NCBI GenBank assembly: GCA_023055425.1
Contig: JALGPY010000002.1
Coordinates: forward strand, 114,464,088 to 114,528,087
Direction of reading: 5' to 3'
Length of the DNA: 64,000 nt
DNA from: Linanthus parryae
Taxonomy: Eukaryota; Streptophyta; Magnoliopsida; Ericales; Polemoniaceae
Part shown: piece after piece, positions 43,621 through 54,229 of the stretch
Position numbering within the stretch: the first letter of the stretch is position 1
Layout: each line of letters starts with the position of its first letter
Notes under the pieces: model-generated
Databases searched by the model: none
Told to the model about the DNA's origin: nothing
Seen by the model: only the letters and a program-made list of their open reading frames with translations
Translations under genes and position numbers: made by a program

Positions 43621-44595
43621 GATTTACTTGTAGTCCAGATAAATGTTGATGATATACTGTTTGGAGCTACCAATGATCAATTTTGCAGAGAATTCTCAAG
43701 TCTTATGAGCAGGGAGTTCGAAATGAGAATGATGGGAGAATTAACCTTCTTCCTAGGAATTCAAATACATCAATTGAAGAAGGGTATTTTTCTGAATCAA
43801 AGCAAGTATACAAGAGACTTGTTGAATAAATACAACATGGCTCAATTCAAGGAAGCTAAGACCCCAATGAGCTCCATTCTATCCTTAGACAAGGATGAAT
43901 CTGGTAAGAGTGTCAATATTAAGGAGTATAGAGGCATGATTGGATCATTACTCTATCTGACAGCAAGCAGACTAGATATCATGTTTAGTGTATGCATGTG
44001 TGCTAGGTTTCAAGCTGATCCAAAAGAATCACACTTAACTGTTATGAAGAGAATATTCAAATATCTCAATGGTACCAAAGACTTAGGGCTTTGGTATCCA
44101 AGACATTCTAACTTTTCTTTAAGTGGTTTTTCAGATGCTGACTTTGCAGGCTACAAAGTTGATAGAAAAAGCACTTCTGGAAACATTCAATTCATTGGAT
44201 CATCTTTGATTAGCTGGCATTCCAAGAAGCAGAATTCAGTTTCTCTATCAATAGCTGAAGCTGAATATATAGCTGCAGGAGCATGTTGCTCACAAGTACT
44301 ATGGATTGCTCAACAGCTGAGAGACCTTGGATTTGACTTTGGAGGCATACCTATTAAGTGTGACAACACTAGTGCAATTTCAATTACAAAGAATCCAGTA
44401 CAACACTCAAGAACCAAGCACATTGATGTCAGACACCACTTCATCAGAGATCATGCTGAGAAAGGTGATATTGTTCTTGAATTTGTTGCTACTAATATGC
44501 AAATTGCAGATATCTTCACCAAACCATTAGCAGATGAGAGATTCTCAGCTCTAAGATTGGAATTGGGAATGCTAAATAAGACTACATTGGTTTAG
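43621..44595 (+). CDS. SIRE pol part 2 (RT end and RNase H)
   Basis: In frame with 41701-43620 after a single stop. It gives DLLVVQINVDDILFGATND (RT active site), then MMGELTFFLGIQI, YRGMIGSLLYLTASRLDI, and copia RNase H: GFSDADFAG, KSTSGNIQFIGSSLISWHSKKQ, SIAEAEYIAAG, CDNTSAISITKNPVQHSRTKHID, DIFTKPLADERF. Apart from the TAA at 43618 the pol frame is intact. It ends at TTLV, with TAG at 44593. Confidence 0.88.
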   Translation, partial: DLLVVQINVDDILFGATNDQFCREFSSLMSREFEMRMMGELTFFLGIQIHQLKKGIFLNQSKYTRDLLNKYNMAQFKEAKTPMSSILSLDKDESGKSVNIKEYRGMIGSLLYLTASRLDIMFSVCMCARFQADPKESHLTVMKRIFKYLNGTKDLGLWYPRHSNFSLSGFSDADFAGYKVDRKSTSGNIQFIGSSLISWHSKKQNSVSLSIAEAEYIAAGACCSQVLWIAQQLRDLGFDFGGIPIKCDNTSAISITKNPVQHSRTKHIDVRHHFIRDHAEKGDIVLEFVATNMQIADIFTKPLADERFSALRLELGMLNKTTLV

Positions 44596-45003
44596 GGGGA
44601 GCTTAAGGTGAGAAGGGTAAGTTATATGTGTTTACTTTGATCTTTTATCTGTTGCAGTGTTACAGTATTTCAAGGCCTTGAAAGCCTTTTCAAATCCTTG
44701 AAAATGAATCTGGTACACTAATAGTCAATATACTTGGATCATTCTATACTGGGTGATATCTTTGTAGATATTTGCCTAATATACCCTACCTTTTTCAAAA
44801 AATTATTTTAGCTAAAAACAGTATTAGTATATTATTTTTCCAACGACATAATAGTTTGAAATTTTTCTGATCTTTGCAAATCTTTTCAGAATTAGAGAAA
44901 TACTAGTTTCCTTTTGAAACTCAAACTCTTTCAGTATTTATCCTCTTCTCTTCTCCTTCATTCCGTATCATTCCATCTCTCTCTTTTCTTCTCCCTAACC
45001 CTA
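44596..45003 (+). promoter_or_regulatory. Region between SIRE pol and third ORF
   Basis: Contains a palindrome pair at 44669/44689 and, closer to the ORF, a pyrimidine-rich leader (about 44935-45000, CTCTTCTCTTCTCC, TCTCTCTCTTTTCTTCTCCC) leading to CCCTAATGAGC. The layout of paired palindromes, AT-rich gap and CT-rich leader mirrors the block before the third ORF of Athila-2. A clear TATA box is not identified. Confidence 0.4.
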
Positions 45004-45558
45004 ATGAGCACAATAAGAGCCTCGGATCGAATTAAGATGGCTGGTGGTTCAAAACTTGTCTCAGAGAAGAAGAGGAAAGCATCAGTGGAAGAGGTTCAAG
45101 AGATCAGTGAGGACTCTGTGTCAAAAAGCTTCACTGAAGAAGAAGAATCCTCACCACCCAAGAAGGCAGTGAGAAAATACCTAGATCCAGCAAGGAAGAA
45201 ACAATCTACGACATCTACACAAGATAAACAGAAGGGTATCCATATTGGAAGCCCTAAGAGAGACCAGAAGAAGACAGTCTCTGAGGTTAAAGGAAAAGGA
45301 AAGGAAATCCTTATTCAAGAATCAGACTTAGACACTTATTCAGGATCTTATGGTGTGTATGCTATGCCCAACAAAGGGAAACTTGACAAAGAACCATATC
45401 TAGAAGCATCAAAAGTAGGAAAGAAGAAAACTGCTCAACAGAAAAGGTTAGCAGTAAAGAAAGAGCTGAAGCATGGGAAGAAAGCCTTGGAAGGTGTCAC
45501 TTTTCTATTCAACAGTGTTATTGAAAAGATCAGTTCATTCATTGAGGAAATGATGTGA
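45004..45558 (+). CDS. SIRE third ORF (envelope-like position)
   Basis: The ATG at 45004 (MSTIRASDRIKMAGG) is preferred over 44914, because 44914-45003 looks like a CT-rich leader and its hydrophobic translation (SSSLLLHSVSFHLSLFFSL) is an expected by-product of that composition. The 185-residue product is highly charged: SEKKRKASVEEVQEISEDS, PPKKAVRKYLDPARKKQ, KGKGKEILIQESD, KKELKHGKKALEG. It ends at TGA after IEEMM. In position it matches the envelope-like ORF of SIRE elements, but no fusion peptide or membrane anchor is seen. Sequence on to about 45635 keeps acidic coding character in another frame, so the original may have been longer. Confidence 0.5.
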   Translation: MSTIRASDRIKMAGGSKLVSEKKRKASVEEVQEISEDSVSKSFTEEEESSPPKKAVRKYLDPARKKQSTTSTQDKQKGIHIGSPKRDQKKTVSEVKGKGKEILIQESDLDTYSGSYGVYAMPNKGKLDKEPYLEASKVGKKKTAQQKRLAVKKELKHGKKALEGVTFLFNSVIEKISSFIEEMM

Positions 45559-45959
45559 TCTCTCAAGAAGTTCAATCCAACAGTGAAGATAGTGAGGAAG
45601 AAACAGGAGATCAGGAAGATGAGAATGACCCTTAATCTTGCCTATTCTTTCTTCCATATTCTCTCTGCTTCATTTTTAAGTTTTCAAAAGTTTCCAGACA
45701 CTTGATCCAACATCTTCTATCTTTTTGATGAAAGTCAAAAAGGGGGAGAAAAATTATAGGTTTTCAGTTTAGGATCTCAGGTTTATTTCTTAGGTTTATT
45801 TGATGTTATCTGCTGAACTTTTTAGGTGTTTTTGCTGGTATTTAAATAAGTTGGATCTTTTTGGAATAACTGTGTCCTTACATCGACGACTTATCAGTTT
45901 ATTTTGCAGAGGCTAAGGATCAAACATAATTTGGTTTTTTCTTTCATCAAGGGGGAGAT
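45559..45959 (+). other. SIRE 3' UTR and polypurine tract
   Basis: Non-coding. AAAAAGGGGGAGAAAAA at about 45737 and AAGGGGGAGAT just before the LTR at 45960 are two purine tracts; a second tract is often seen in SIRE elements. Confidence 0.7.
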
Positions 45960-47273
45960 TGAAAGCTCAGGTTGTTCAAGTCTTGAAAGAGCTTGATTAT
46001 TTCAAGGCCTTGAAAAAACTTTCAAAGCCTTGAATCACCTTCAGAGGCTTGAAAATAGTGTTAGCTATTTTCAAGGCCTTGAAACTGGATTCAAAGCCTT
46101 GAAACTGTTGAACCTGAAAGCATATTCTCAGGGGGAGATTTTCTATTAACTCTATGATCTAATTTATCATATATCTTGCATATGTTTGATTATATGTTGT
46201 TAGATGATGAAAGAAAAATTTTTAAACATGTTTTGAATCATATTATATCAACTGTTTGACCATGATAATGCAGGAAATATTGTTTCTAAGTTTGCAGGAT
46301 TGTTTCCTAAACTGGATTGCTGCAGATTTGGAAAAACTTTAAGACTTTGATCCTGTGATCAATCAGATGTGTTTGACAGCTTCTCATGATGGTTAAATGA
46401 AGGATTACAACAATATGTCAGAATATTACAATCATTCAACAGTTGGAGAAGATCTCAACATAGTCAAACTCTGTTACCTACAGAGTAGGAAGGTTGTTGT
46501 TGAAAATCTGGAGAGATTTGCAGAGCTGTTTGAAGTATTTAAAGAGCTCAAATTCGAAGCAACAACAACACAATTCTCAATGGGCAAATACAGAGAAAGT
46601 ATTCTGGATTGAAAAGCATCAAAGAAGTTCTTCATCTCTTCCAATCCATACACTGAAGTTCACTGCATTTCACTGCAGTTTTCTACTTTAAAGTGATCTT
46701 CTATATAGAGCTGTATTGGTAGATCATTTCTGTATTATTTCTACATTCATGCTCAAGGATTGTTCAAATTGAACAATATATAATTCTTAGTTAATCAGTT
46801 AGCTAGAGCAGGTACTAGACATGTTAGGGAAAACCACAAGCTGTAACAGAGTAAGGGAACTCTCTGTGCTTGAGTTCTAGGGCTTCGCTTTTGATTAATA
46901 AGAATTGAGTTGAAAATCCTACAGGGATCTAATCCCTGAGGTAGAGACGTATGTCCAAGTGGACTTAACTCTATAAATCACTTGTCTTGTGCATTTTTAG
47001 TTCATCTACTTTCAAAGCTTTTGCAACATCCTAAAACTGTTTATTTTTCAAGGGTTTGAACTTGTTTTTAAGGCCTTGAAAAAGACTTACTTGTTCTAAA
47101 CATTTCTGCTACATTTCAAAGGCTTGAATCTGTGTTTAAGGCCTTTAACTCTATTATATACACTAGTTCTTCTGCTAGTTATCTAGTTTTGCAAAAATTT
47201 GTCGAACTCTATTTAACCCCCACCCCTTCTAGAGTTTCTTAGTTGCTTATACATCTGCATACTCACACTTTCA
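45960..47273 (+). repeat. SIRE 3' LTR
   Basis: 1314 bp, TGAAAGCTCAGG to CACTTTCA, collinear with the 5' LTR. Palindromes start at 46001, 46021, 46040, 46070 and 46090, more intact than in the 5' LTR. Confidence 0.93.
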
Positions 47274-47885
47274 ATACGCATTGAGTATGACAAGCAGATA
47301 TCAGTCCAATCCGGGTTAGAGTCACTGGATATCGGTCAAGAACATCCTGAAGTACTTGAGAATAACTATGGATGCGTTCTTGATCTATGGAGGGGAGGAA
47401 GAGTTGCGTGTAAGGGGTTACACGGATGCAAGCTTCCAAACCGACATAGATGATTTCAGATTGTAGTCGCGATTCGTGTATTGCCTAAATGGAGGAGCTG
47501 TGAGCTGGAAGAGTTCCAAGTTAGAGACAGTTGCTGATTCTACAACTGAGGATGAGTACATTGCTGCGAGTGGAGCAGCAAAGGAAGTTAAGAAGTTCCT
47601 CGCTGAGCTTGGTGTGGTTCCAAGCATTGTGGATCCGATTGAGTTATATTGTGACAACAATGGGGTGATCGCACAATCACAGGAACCTAGGTCACACAAG
47701 AAATCCAAACACGTACTCAGAAAGTTCCATCTTATTCGAGATATCATCGATAGAGTAGATGTGAAGATATGCAAGGTTCCTACAGATGAGAATCTATCAG
47801 ATCCACTTACGAAGCCGCTTTTTCAGCTCAAGCATGAAGTGCACATTAGATCTATAGGTATACGAGATTCACCATATCGATTCTA
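47274..47885 (+). pseudogene. Angela-1 RNase H and pol end
   Basis: Resumes after the SIRE insertion (LSMTSRYQSNPG, HWISVKNILKYLR, LRVRGYTDASFQTD). 47476-47885 is one frame: CLNGGAVSWKSSKLETVADST, EDEYIAASGAAKE, LYCDNNGVIAQSQEPRSHKKSKH, DPLTKPL, IGIRDSPYRF, ending at TAG 47883. An in-frame TAG near 47464 (DFRL-SRFV) interrupts it. GTGCAAGTGGGAGAC at 47886-47900 is the Angela-type polypurine tract. Confidence 0.88.
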
Positions 47886-47900
47886 GTGCAAGTGGGAGAC

Positions 47901-49305
47901 TGTTGGAATACATGCCCTAGAGGCAATCTTTTTAGTATGAACAATGTTTTTGACTAGAAACATTCATTGTATTAGTTATAGAGATATTTAATATAATGAA
48001 GTACTTAGATTAAAAATGTATTTGTTTATCTTAAATATCCCTAGTCAATTATAATGATTAACAAGAAAATCAATTATAGACTAGTATGGGGTTGAATTGA
48101 TATGGAGATATCACGATCCAACACATGGGTATGCATTAGGAGTAATAGCATACTGGATTGAACGACAACGATAAGGCTACATACAAGTTATGTAAATTAA
48201 GAAGTGCTTCTCGTAGTGACAATGGTACTGTCGTCCTTAGACTTCAAGTCACTATAACCTCTAGTTACGGAATATTGTGTTTGGACGTTTTCAAACACTA
48301 CACTGTAACAATGTAGAATCGGACACAATAAGGAAGAAAGCTTAGAGATGGTAGTGATGTAGATAGAATTTGTCCCTTCCACATAACGGGAGCAAATATC
48401 CACGGGCCACTCGAGGGACGGTGCTTATAGAATGTCTGGCTAGACTCAAATAAATCAATATAGGATATTGATGTTATCTGCACGGATAAGACTATTCCCA
48501 GGATCAAGAAACTATAGATTAGATATACGAGTGTGACTTTTATGTCTCGTTTTCAATCCGGATATAGAGACAAAGGGATGAGACAATACTTGCACAAGAT
48601 TTGTCAAAGTAATGACTATTTTTATTAGTTGGGTGGCATGAATGTGTTCCTAGACACCGCTCCATGCTATTAAATGTTATTACCAACTAAGTAGACACCT
48701 ATGGGGTCACATGCCATAAGGATTAAACTTTGCTTGGGAATTGATTAATGTTTAATTAATAGAATGATAAGTACGCAACTACTTGCAAACTTAGTAGGAC
48801 TAATTTGCAAGTTGGACTAATCTGTGTATGGGTAGGATTAGGAGAGGGGCCTTTATGCAGTTAACAAGGAGTAGTAGGACTATATAAAGAACACTCCTAG
48901 CTTATTTTTCGCACTAATTCTCGTAACACATTGAGTGAGAGAGAAAAGCAAGGAGATAGAGAAAGACAAGGGCCGAACCCGACCCCGTCCGCCCCCTCTA
49001 CCCGTCGGCCAAAGAAGAGGCCGAGCCTCCTCTTTTGGTATTCGGTGTGTTATTCTTCTTCTTAATTCTTTCACCAATTTTCACCACAAAGGTCTGAAGG
49101 AATCTAGTTATTCATACTAGGCGTGGACTAGCTATACAGACGCAAATACGATTTTGCGTTTGAAGTCACCACATGAGACAAACAAGGTAAATTGTTACTT
49201 GATCCTTCACTATCATTATGATGTCTCTTCCTCTGATCCTTTTTGGGTGTTGTGCAGATCTTAGTAGTTTAATGCCCGCTGTGTAATCCGTTACAAAAAC
49301 CAGCA
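47901..49305 (+). repeat. Angela-1 3' LTR
   Basis: 1405 bp, TGTTGGAATACATGCCC to ACAAAAACCAGCA. TATA-like CTATATAAAGAACACTCC at about 48880. It is followed at once by a fragment of a minus-strand Angela LTR. Confidence 0.93.
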
Positions 49306-49699
49306 GGTCAATCCAGTATGCCATTACCTCTAATGCATACCCATGTTTTGAGTCGTGATAACTCCATATCAATCCAATCCCATACTAGTCTATAGGTTAT
49401 CGTCATGTTTAATCAATATAATGTACTAGGGATATTTAAGAATATAACATTTATATTCTAAGGACTTCATTCATGTTAACATATTTGCATATCGATAACA
49501 TAATGATTCGTAAATCCATAAATTTCACAAGAAATAGATTGCCTCTAAGGCATATTTCCAACAGTCTCTTACTTGCACTAGAGTCAATCTGGTGCATCTT
49601 ATGCCTATTGATCTAGCGCGGCCCTCACACCTTCGTTGCGCATGGGGCATGGTAGGCGAGACACCTTGCTGGTACTTGCATAAATTCACATCTCCTCTA
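49306..49699 (-). mobile_element. Angela-3 fragment: 3' LTR start and pol end
   Basis: On the minus strand, 49699-49579 encodes a decayed pol end (RGDVNLCKYQQG, SIGIRC-like), 49578-49564 is the polypurine tract, and 49563-49306 is the first 258 bp of an Angela LTR (TGTTGGAAATATGCC). It is cut at 49306 by the Angela-1 LTR end and at 49699 by Angela-2. Its continuation is 56956-58048. Confidence 0.8.
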
Positions 49700-51098
49700 T
49701 GTTGGATTTTGATGCAAGTTACGCAGCGGAATAACAAAAATTATCCTGCTCAAATCCCACCAAGGATCACAGGCAAGCCATCATAACATGATATGGGCAT
49801 ATAAGATGTTTACCTTATTTTGAGAGATCACACAAAGAATAATGTCTTCGTTTCTATGAATATCCACACCTTGGATTCTTGATTGAATTCCTTCTCCGTG
49901 TAGTGCTAGCAACGGAAGAATGAGGAAGAGGATCACACAAACCGAGGAGGAGGAGGCGCGACCAAGGGGAGGCCGACGGCTCCAAGGAGGGGGTGGACGG
50001 GTTGGCTCCGTCCGTCCTTGTCTATCTCTCTTGCTTTGTTATGTTCTCTCATATAATGACTTTCTTAGAGAAATGACAAGCTAGAGTTCCTTTATATAGT
50101 CATAACTCTTTATTAACTACATAAAGGCCCCAATACTAATCATGTCCAGACATGGATTAGCCCACTTGCAAATTAGTCCTACTATGTTATCTTGTGGTTG
50201 CGTTATGATCCTTTTATTAATTAGTCCAACTAATTAATACCTATATCCAATTTAATCCATCCGGTGTGTGACCCCATAGGTTTCTAATTAGTTGGTAGTA
50301 ACTCATTACTAACATGGAGCGGTGTCTAGCAACACATCCATGCAACCCTACTAATAGAAATAAGTCAGTGATACCAACAAACCTTGTGTCCAATATTCAC
50401 ATATTGTGTTTTCCCATTGTCTCCATATCGGGATTGGACACAAGACATAATAGTCACACTCGTATATCCAATCCATTGTTTCTCGATCATGGGAATATGC
50501 TTATGTGTGCAGATATCATCAATATCTCCATATTGATTTATCTGGGTCTGGCTAGACATTCCTATAAGCACCATCTCTCGAGTGGACCATGGATATATGC
50601 TCCCATCATGTGGGAGGGACAAATCCTCTCTACGTCACTACGAATTCTAATCTTGCTTCCTATCATGCCCGATAACTACCTTTATAGTTTTCCGGTTTAG
50701 GCGCAACGTTGGATAATATCAAAGAAAGATATTCCACATCTAGAGTTTCTAGTGACTTCCAGTCTAAGAATTGCAATATTATTAGGACTACGAGAATCGA
50801 TTGGGACTTTGACATAATCTAATGTATCCTTCTCGTCGTGGGTCAATCCAGTATGACATTACTCCTAATGCATACCCATGTGTTAGACTTGATATCTCCA
50901 TATCAATCTACACACATATTAGTCTATAGTTGATCGTTCTATTAATCAATATAATGGACTAGGGATATTTAAGATAAACAACACATCGTATCTAAGGACT
51001 TCATTATATTAAATATCATAATAAATAATAAATGAATGTTCTAGAAAAAACATTGTTCATACTCAGTATAGATTGCCTCTTGGGCACCTATTCCAACA
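49700..51098 (-). repeat. Angela-2 3' LTR
   Basis: 1399 bp; on the minus strand TGTTGGAATAGGTGCCC to AAAATCCAACA. TATA-like element at about 50095 (plus TTTATATAG). The polypurine tract GTGGGAGAC is at 51099-51107. Confidence 0.9.
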
Positions 51099-51112
51099 GT
51101 CTCCCACTTGCA

Positions 51113-52500
51113 CTAGAGCCAATCTGGCGCATCTCGTATGCCTATAGATCTAGTGTGCGCTTCATGCTTTCGCTGCGCAAGTGGCATTATGAGCGGATCT
51201 GAAAGATTGTCATCCGTTGGAATCTTGCAAATCTTCACATCTCCTTTATCGATCATATCACGAATATGATGGAATCTCCTAAGTACATGCTTCAATTTCT
51301 GGTGGAATCTTGGTTCCTTGGCTTGTGCAATCGCTCATGAGTTGTCGCAGTACAACTCCATGGTATCCACGATGCTAGAGACCACACCGAGCTCAGTGAT
51401 AAATTTCTTTATCTAAACTGCCTCTTTTGCTTCTTCTGCAGTAGCAGTGTACTCAGCTTTAGTTGTAGAATCAGCAACTGTCCCTTGCTTGGAACTTTTC
51501 TAGCTCACATCTCCTCCTTTCAGGCAGAACACATACCCCGACTGCGATCTTTAGTCATCATTGTCGGTTTGGAATCTTGCATTAGTTTAACCAATTACAA
51601 TGAGAAATTCCTCACTTCCAAATATCAAGAATGCATTCTTTGTTCTTCTCAAGTACTTGAGGATGTTCTTGAAAGCAATCCAGTGACTCGCACCTGTATT
51701 AGACTGATATCTTCTTACCATACTCAACATGTATGATACGTCTAGTCTACGACACAACATGGCGTACATGATGAATCCTGTGGCGGAAGCATAGGGTATC
51801 CTACTCATGCAGTCCTTCTCAATCTCATTGGAAGGACAGTCTGTCTTAGAGAGAGTGATTCCATGCGACATGGACAAGAAACCTTTCTTGGAATCTTGCA
51901 TGTTGAACCTTTTCAACACCTTGTCTATATATTTACTTTGGCTTAGGCTGAGCAGCTTTCTAGATGTATCCCTATAGATCTTGATACCAAGTATATAAGC
52001 TGCATCCCCTAATTCCTTCATTGCAATACAATTTCCTAGGCAATATTTTACAGATTGCAAAGTAGGAATGTCATTTCCAATGAGTAGTATGTCATTCACA
52101 TACAAGACCAGAAACACAACAGAGCTCCCACTAACCTTCTTGCAAACACAGGGCTCATCTTCATTGTTGATGAAGTCAAACTCTTTAAACGCGTCATCAA
52201 AACGTCGATTCCAACTCCTAGAAGCTTTCTTTAATCCATAAATGGATATTTGTAGCTTACAGACTTTATTGGCATTCTCTGGATCCTCAAAACCCTCCGG
52301 TTTTGTCATATACACATCCTCGAGGAGGTTCACATATAGGAACGCTGTTTTGACATCCGTTTGTCAAATCTCATAGTCATAGTAAGCTGCAATAGCAAGT
52401 AGGATTCGAATTGATATAGTCATGGCGACTTGAGAAAAGGTCTCATCGTAGTCAATACCATGAATCTGTCTATAACATTTAGCCACCAATCGCCCCTTCT
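51113..52500 (-). pseudogene. Angela-2 RT and RNase H
   Basis: From 52333 down to 51587 one frame of 248 codons holds RT: NLLEDVYMTKPEGFEDPENA, LQISIYGLKKASRSWNRRFD, VVFLVLYVNDILLIGN (the YVDD box is YVND, a likely inactivating change), KELGDAAYILGIKIYRD, YASATGFIMYAMLCRRLDVSY, HWIAFKNILKYLR. RNase H follows to 51113 with stops; its end MKHVLRRFHHIRDMIDKGD and LSDPLIMPLAQRKHEAHTR is at 51295-51113. The stretch 52334-52500 (YDETFSQVA-like region) is frame-broken. Confidence 0.88.
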
Positions 52501-52518
52501 AGGCAACTACCTTGCCAT

Positions 52519-53536
52519 TCATGTCAGTCTTATTCTTGAAGACCACTTGCACTCTATGGGCCGAGCCCCTTCAGGTGGTTCCACCAAATTCCATACTTTG
52601 TTGGTATACATGGAATCCGTTTCTGATCTCATGAAATCTAGCCACTTCTTGGAGCCTGGGTCTATCATGGCCTCCCTGTAGGTCGCAGGCTCATCATCCA
52701 TGAGTTGTATGTCATCGGTCTCAGTCACGAGAAGTCCGTACCTCTCTGGCTCATGACGTACCCTACGTGACCTACGGAGTTCCTGTGTTACCTGAACAGT
52801 TTCTTCCACAACAACTTGCAGTTCCCGTTCATGGTCCATCATCGGTTCAGTGGTTTGTGGTTCTTGAATTTTTTCATGTTCTACAGTCCTCCCACTTTCT
52901 TCTTTAGAGACAAACTCTCTTTCTAGAAACACGCCACTCCGAGCTACAAATAATTTGTTCTCGGTTGGATAGTAGAAATAATATCCTTTCGTTTCCTTAG
53001 GATATCCCACAAACTTACACTTATCCGCTTTGGGTCCGAGCTTATCAGTTTGTGAATTATTTACATAGACATCACAACCCCAAATCTTCATAAACGACAC
53101 TATGGGACGCTTCCCTGTCCATATCTCATATGGTGTCTTCATGACTAATTTGGATGGAACATGGTTAATGGTGAAAGCTGCAGTCAATAGAGCATGTTCC
53201 CAAAATGATATTGGAAGATCCGTATGACACATCATAGACCACACCATATCCAATAGTGTGCGATTCCTCCTCTTGGACACGCCATTACATTGTGGCGTTC
53301 TCTGTAGAGTGAGTTGGGATACTATCCCACACTCTCTAAGATTCTTCAAACTCGTGGCTCAAGTATTCTCCTCAACGATCCGATCGCAAGGCCTTAATAC
53401 TTTTACCAAGTTTCCTATATACTTCATTCTTGAATTCCTTGAACAATTCAAAGGATTCAGATTTGGCCTTCATGAGGTACACAAATCCGTATCTACTGAA
53501 GTCATCAGTAAACGTAATGAAGTAGGTGTAACCACC
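52519..53536 (-). pseudogene. Angela-2 integrase C-part and RT entry
   Basis: 53349-52519 is open for 276 codons: LRECGIVSQLTLQRTPQCNGV, SKRRNRTLLDMVWSMM (catalytic Glu region; the usual VSERRNRT is VSKRRNRT, so that Glu is changed to Lys), SFWEHALLTAAFTINHVPSK, WGCDVYVNNSQTDKLGPKAD, KCKFVGYPKETKGYYFYYP, ELRRSRRVRHEPERYGLLVTE, YREAMIDPGSKKWLDF, SMYTNKVWNLVEPPEG. Above 53349 lies the frame-broken catalytic core. Its Angela-1 partner is 23202-24168. Confidence 0.87.
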
Positions 53537-54202
53537 TCAGGCAGGCGTGGGAAACGGCCCACATACATCAGTATGTATGAGTGCTAGTAACTCACTAGTC
53601 GTCTCACCTTTCTTATTGAAAGGGGACTTTGTCATTTTTCCCAATAAACAAGACTCATATGTCTCATATGATTCCGAATCAAATGAGTCTAGAAATACAT
53701 CCTTATGGAGTCTATATATGCGTTTCTCATTTATATGGCCTAAACGACAGTGCCATAGATATGAAGGATTTAAATCATTAGTTTTAATCCTTTTAGTATT
53801 TATGTTATAGATGGAATTATTTAGATCAAGGATATACAATCCATTAGACAAATGCGCATAACAATAGTGCATACTATCAAAATAAATGAAGCAACACTTG
53901 TCCTTTATTGAAATAGAAAAACCCTTCTCGTCCAAACAAGAAACGGAAATAATGTTTCTGCTCATAGCAGGCATATAATATCAATTGTGTAATTCTAAAA
54001 TAAGTCCATAAGGCAAATATAGCTCATACACGCCTATAGCTAATGCAGCAACTCTTGCTCCATTCCCAACGCGCAAATCTATCTCCCCTTTAGTCAATCT
54101 TCTACTTCTTTTCAAATCTTGCACATTTCGAAAAATGTGAGATCCACATCCAGTATCCAATACCCGAGATGAAAAAAATAGATAGATTGACGTCCATAAC
54201 AA
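53537..54202 (-). pseudogene. Angela-2 protease and integrase N-part
   Basis: 54202-53981: SRVLDTGCGSHIFRNVQDLKRSRRL with the DTGC active site, then GNGARVAALAIGVYELYLP. 53974-53537: ISVSCLDEKGFSISIKDKCC, then SYLWHCRLGHINEKRIYRLHKD (pre-integrase zinc site) and LLALIHTDVCGPFPTPA (first integrase Asp). One stop separates the two parts. Confidence 0.87.
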
Positions 54203-54229
54203 AATTACCTGGTGGTGGTGGAATCACTA

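Larger units (their letters stand above)
38540..46103. repeat. Dispersed TTCAAGGCCTTGAA palindromes
   Basis: Perfect or near-perfect 14-bp copies start at 38540, 38560, 38609 (5' LTR), 41163, 41184 (gag), 42091, 42111 (integrase entry), 42794, about 42815, 42836 (linker), 44669, 44689 (after pol), and 46001, 46021, 46040, 46070, 46090 (3' LTR). Most neighbours start 19-22 bp apart. In gag a pair 21 bp apart encodes FKALKTSFKALKT; in the linker a trio encodes [19 protein letters not shown]. Confidence 0.9.
38499..47273 (+). mobile_element. SIRE/Maximus-type Ty1/copia element with third ORF
   Basis: 8.8 kb, flanked by ATACG at 38494-38498 and 47274-47278. LTRs TGAAA(A/G)CTCAGG to CACTTTCA, 1309 and 1314 bp. 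Primer site TGGTATCAGAGC; polypurine tract AAGGGGGAGAT before the 3' LTR. Gag with zinc knuckles, protease, a deleted integrase, RT, RNase H, then an extra ORF in the position of the SIRE envelope-like gene. By eye the first 245 bp of the LTRs differ at roughly 8 percent of positions, so it looks older than Athila-2. The palindrome TTCAAGGCCTTGAA is scattered through LTRs and coding region. Confidence 0.88.
11012..49305 (+). mobile_element. Angela-type Ty1/copia element (Angela-1), host of three nested insertions
   Basis: This is a plus-strand copia element of about 8.2 kb once the three insertions are subtracted. The 3' LTR starts TGTTGGAATACATGCCC and is preceded by GTGGGAGAC, the hallmark end of the Angela lineage. 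The primer site matches initiator-Met tRNA. Order is gag, protease, integrase, RT, RNase H. Its pieces are 11012-15374, 23202-24168, 37681-38498 and 47274-49305. The gaps are Athila-1, Athila-2 and the SIRE element, each flanked by perfect 5-bp duplications that restore the Angela frame when removed. The 5' LTR has lost about 270 bp at its start, and the coding region has stops. Confidence 0.9.

Noticed and set aside
44914..45003. Hydrophobic signal-peptide-like leader for the SIRE third ORF
   Set aside because: The sequence is a CT-rich untranslated leader; the Leu/Ser/Phe run is what any pyrimidine tract encodes, and the ATG at 45004 has a better context.
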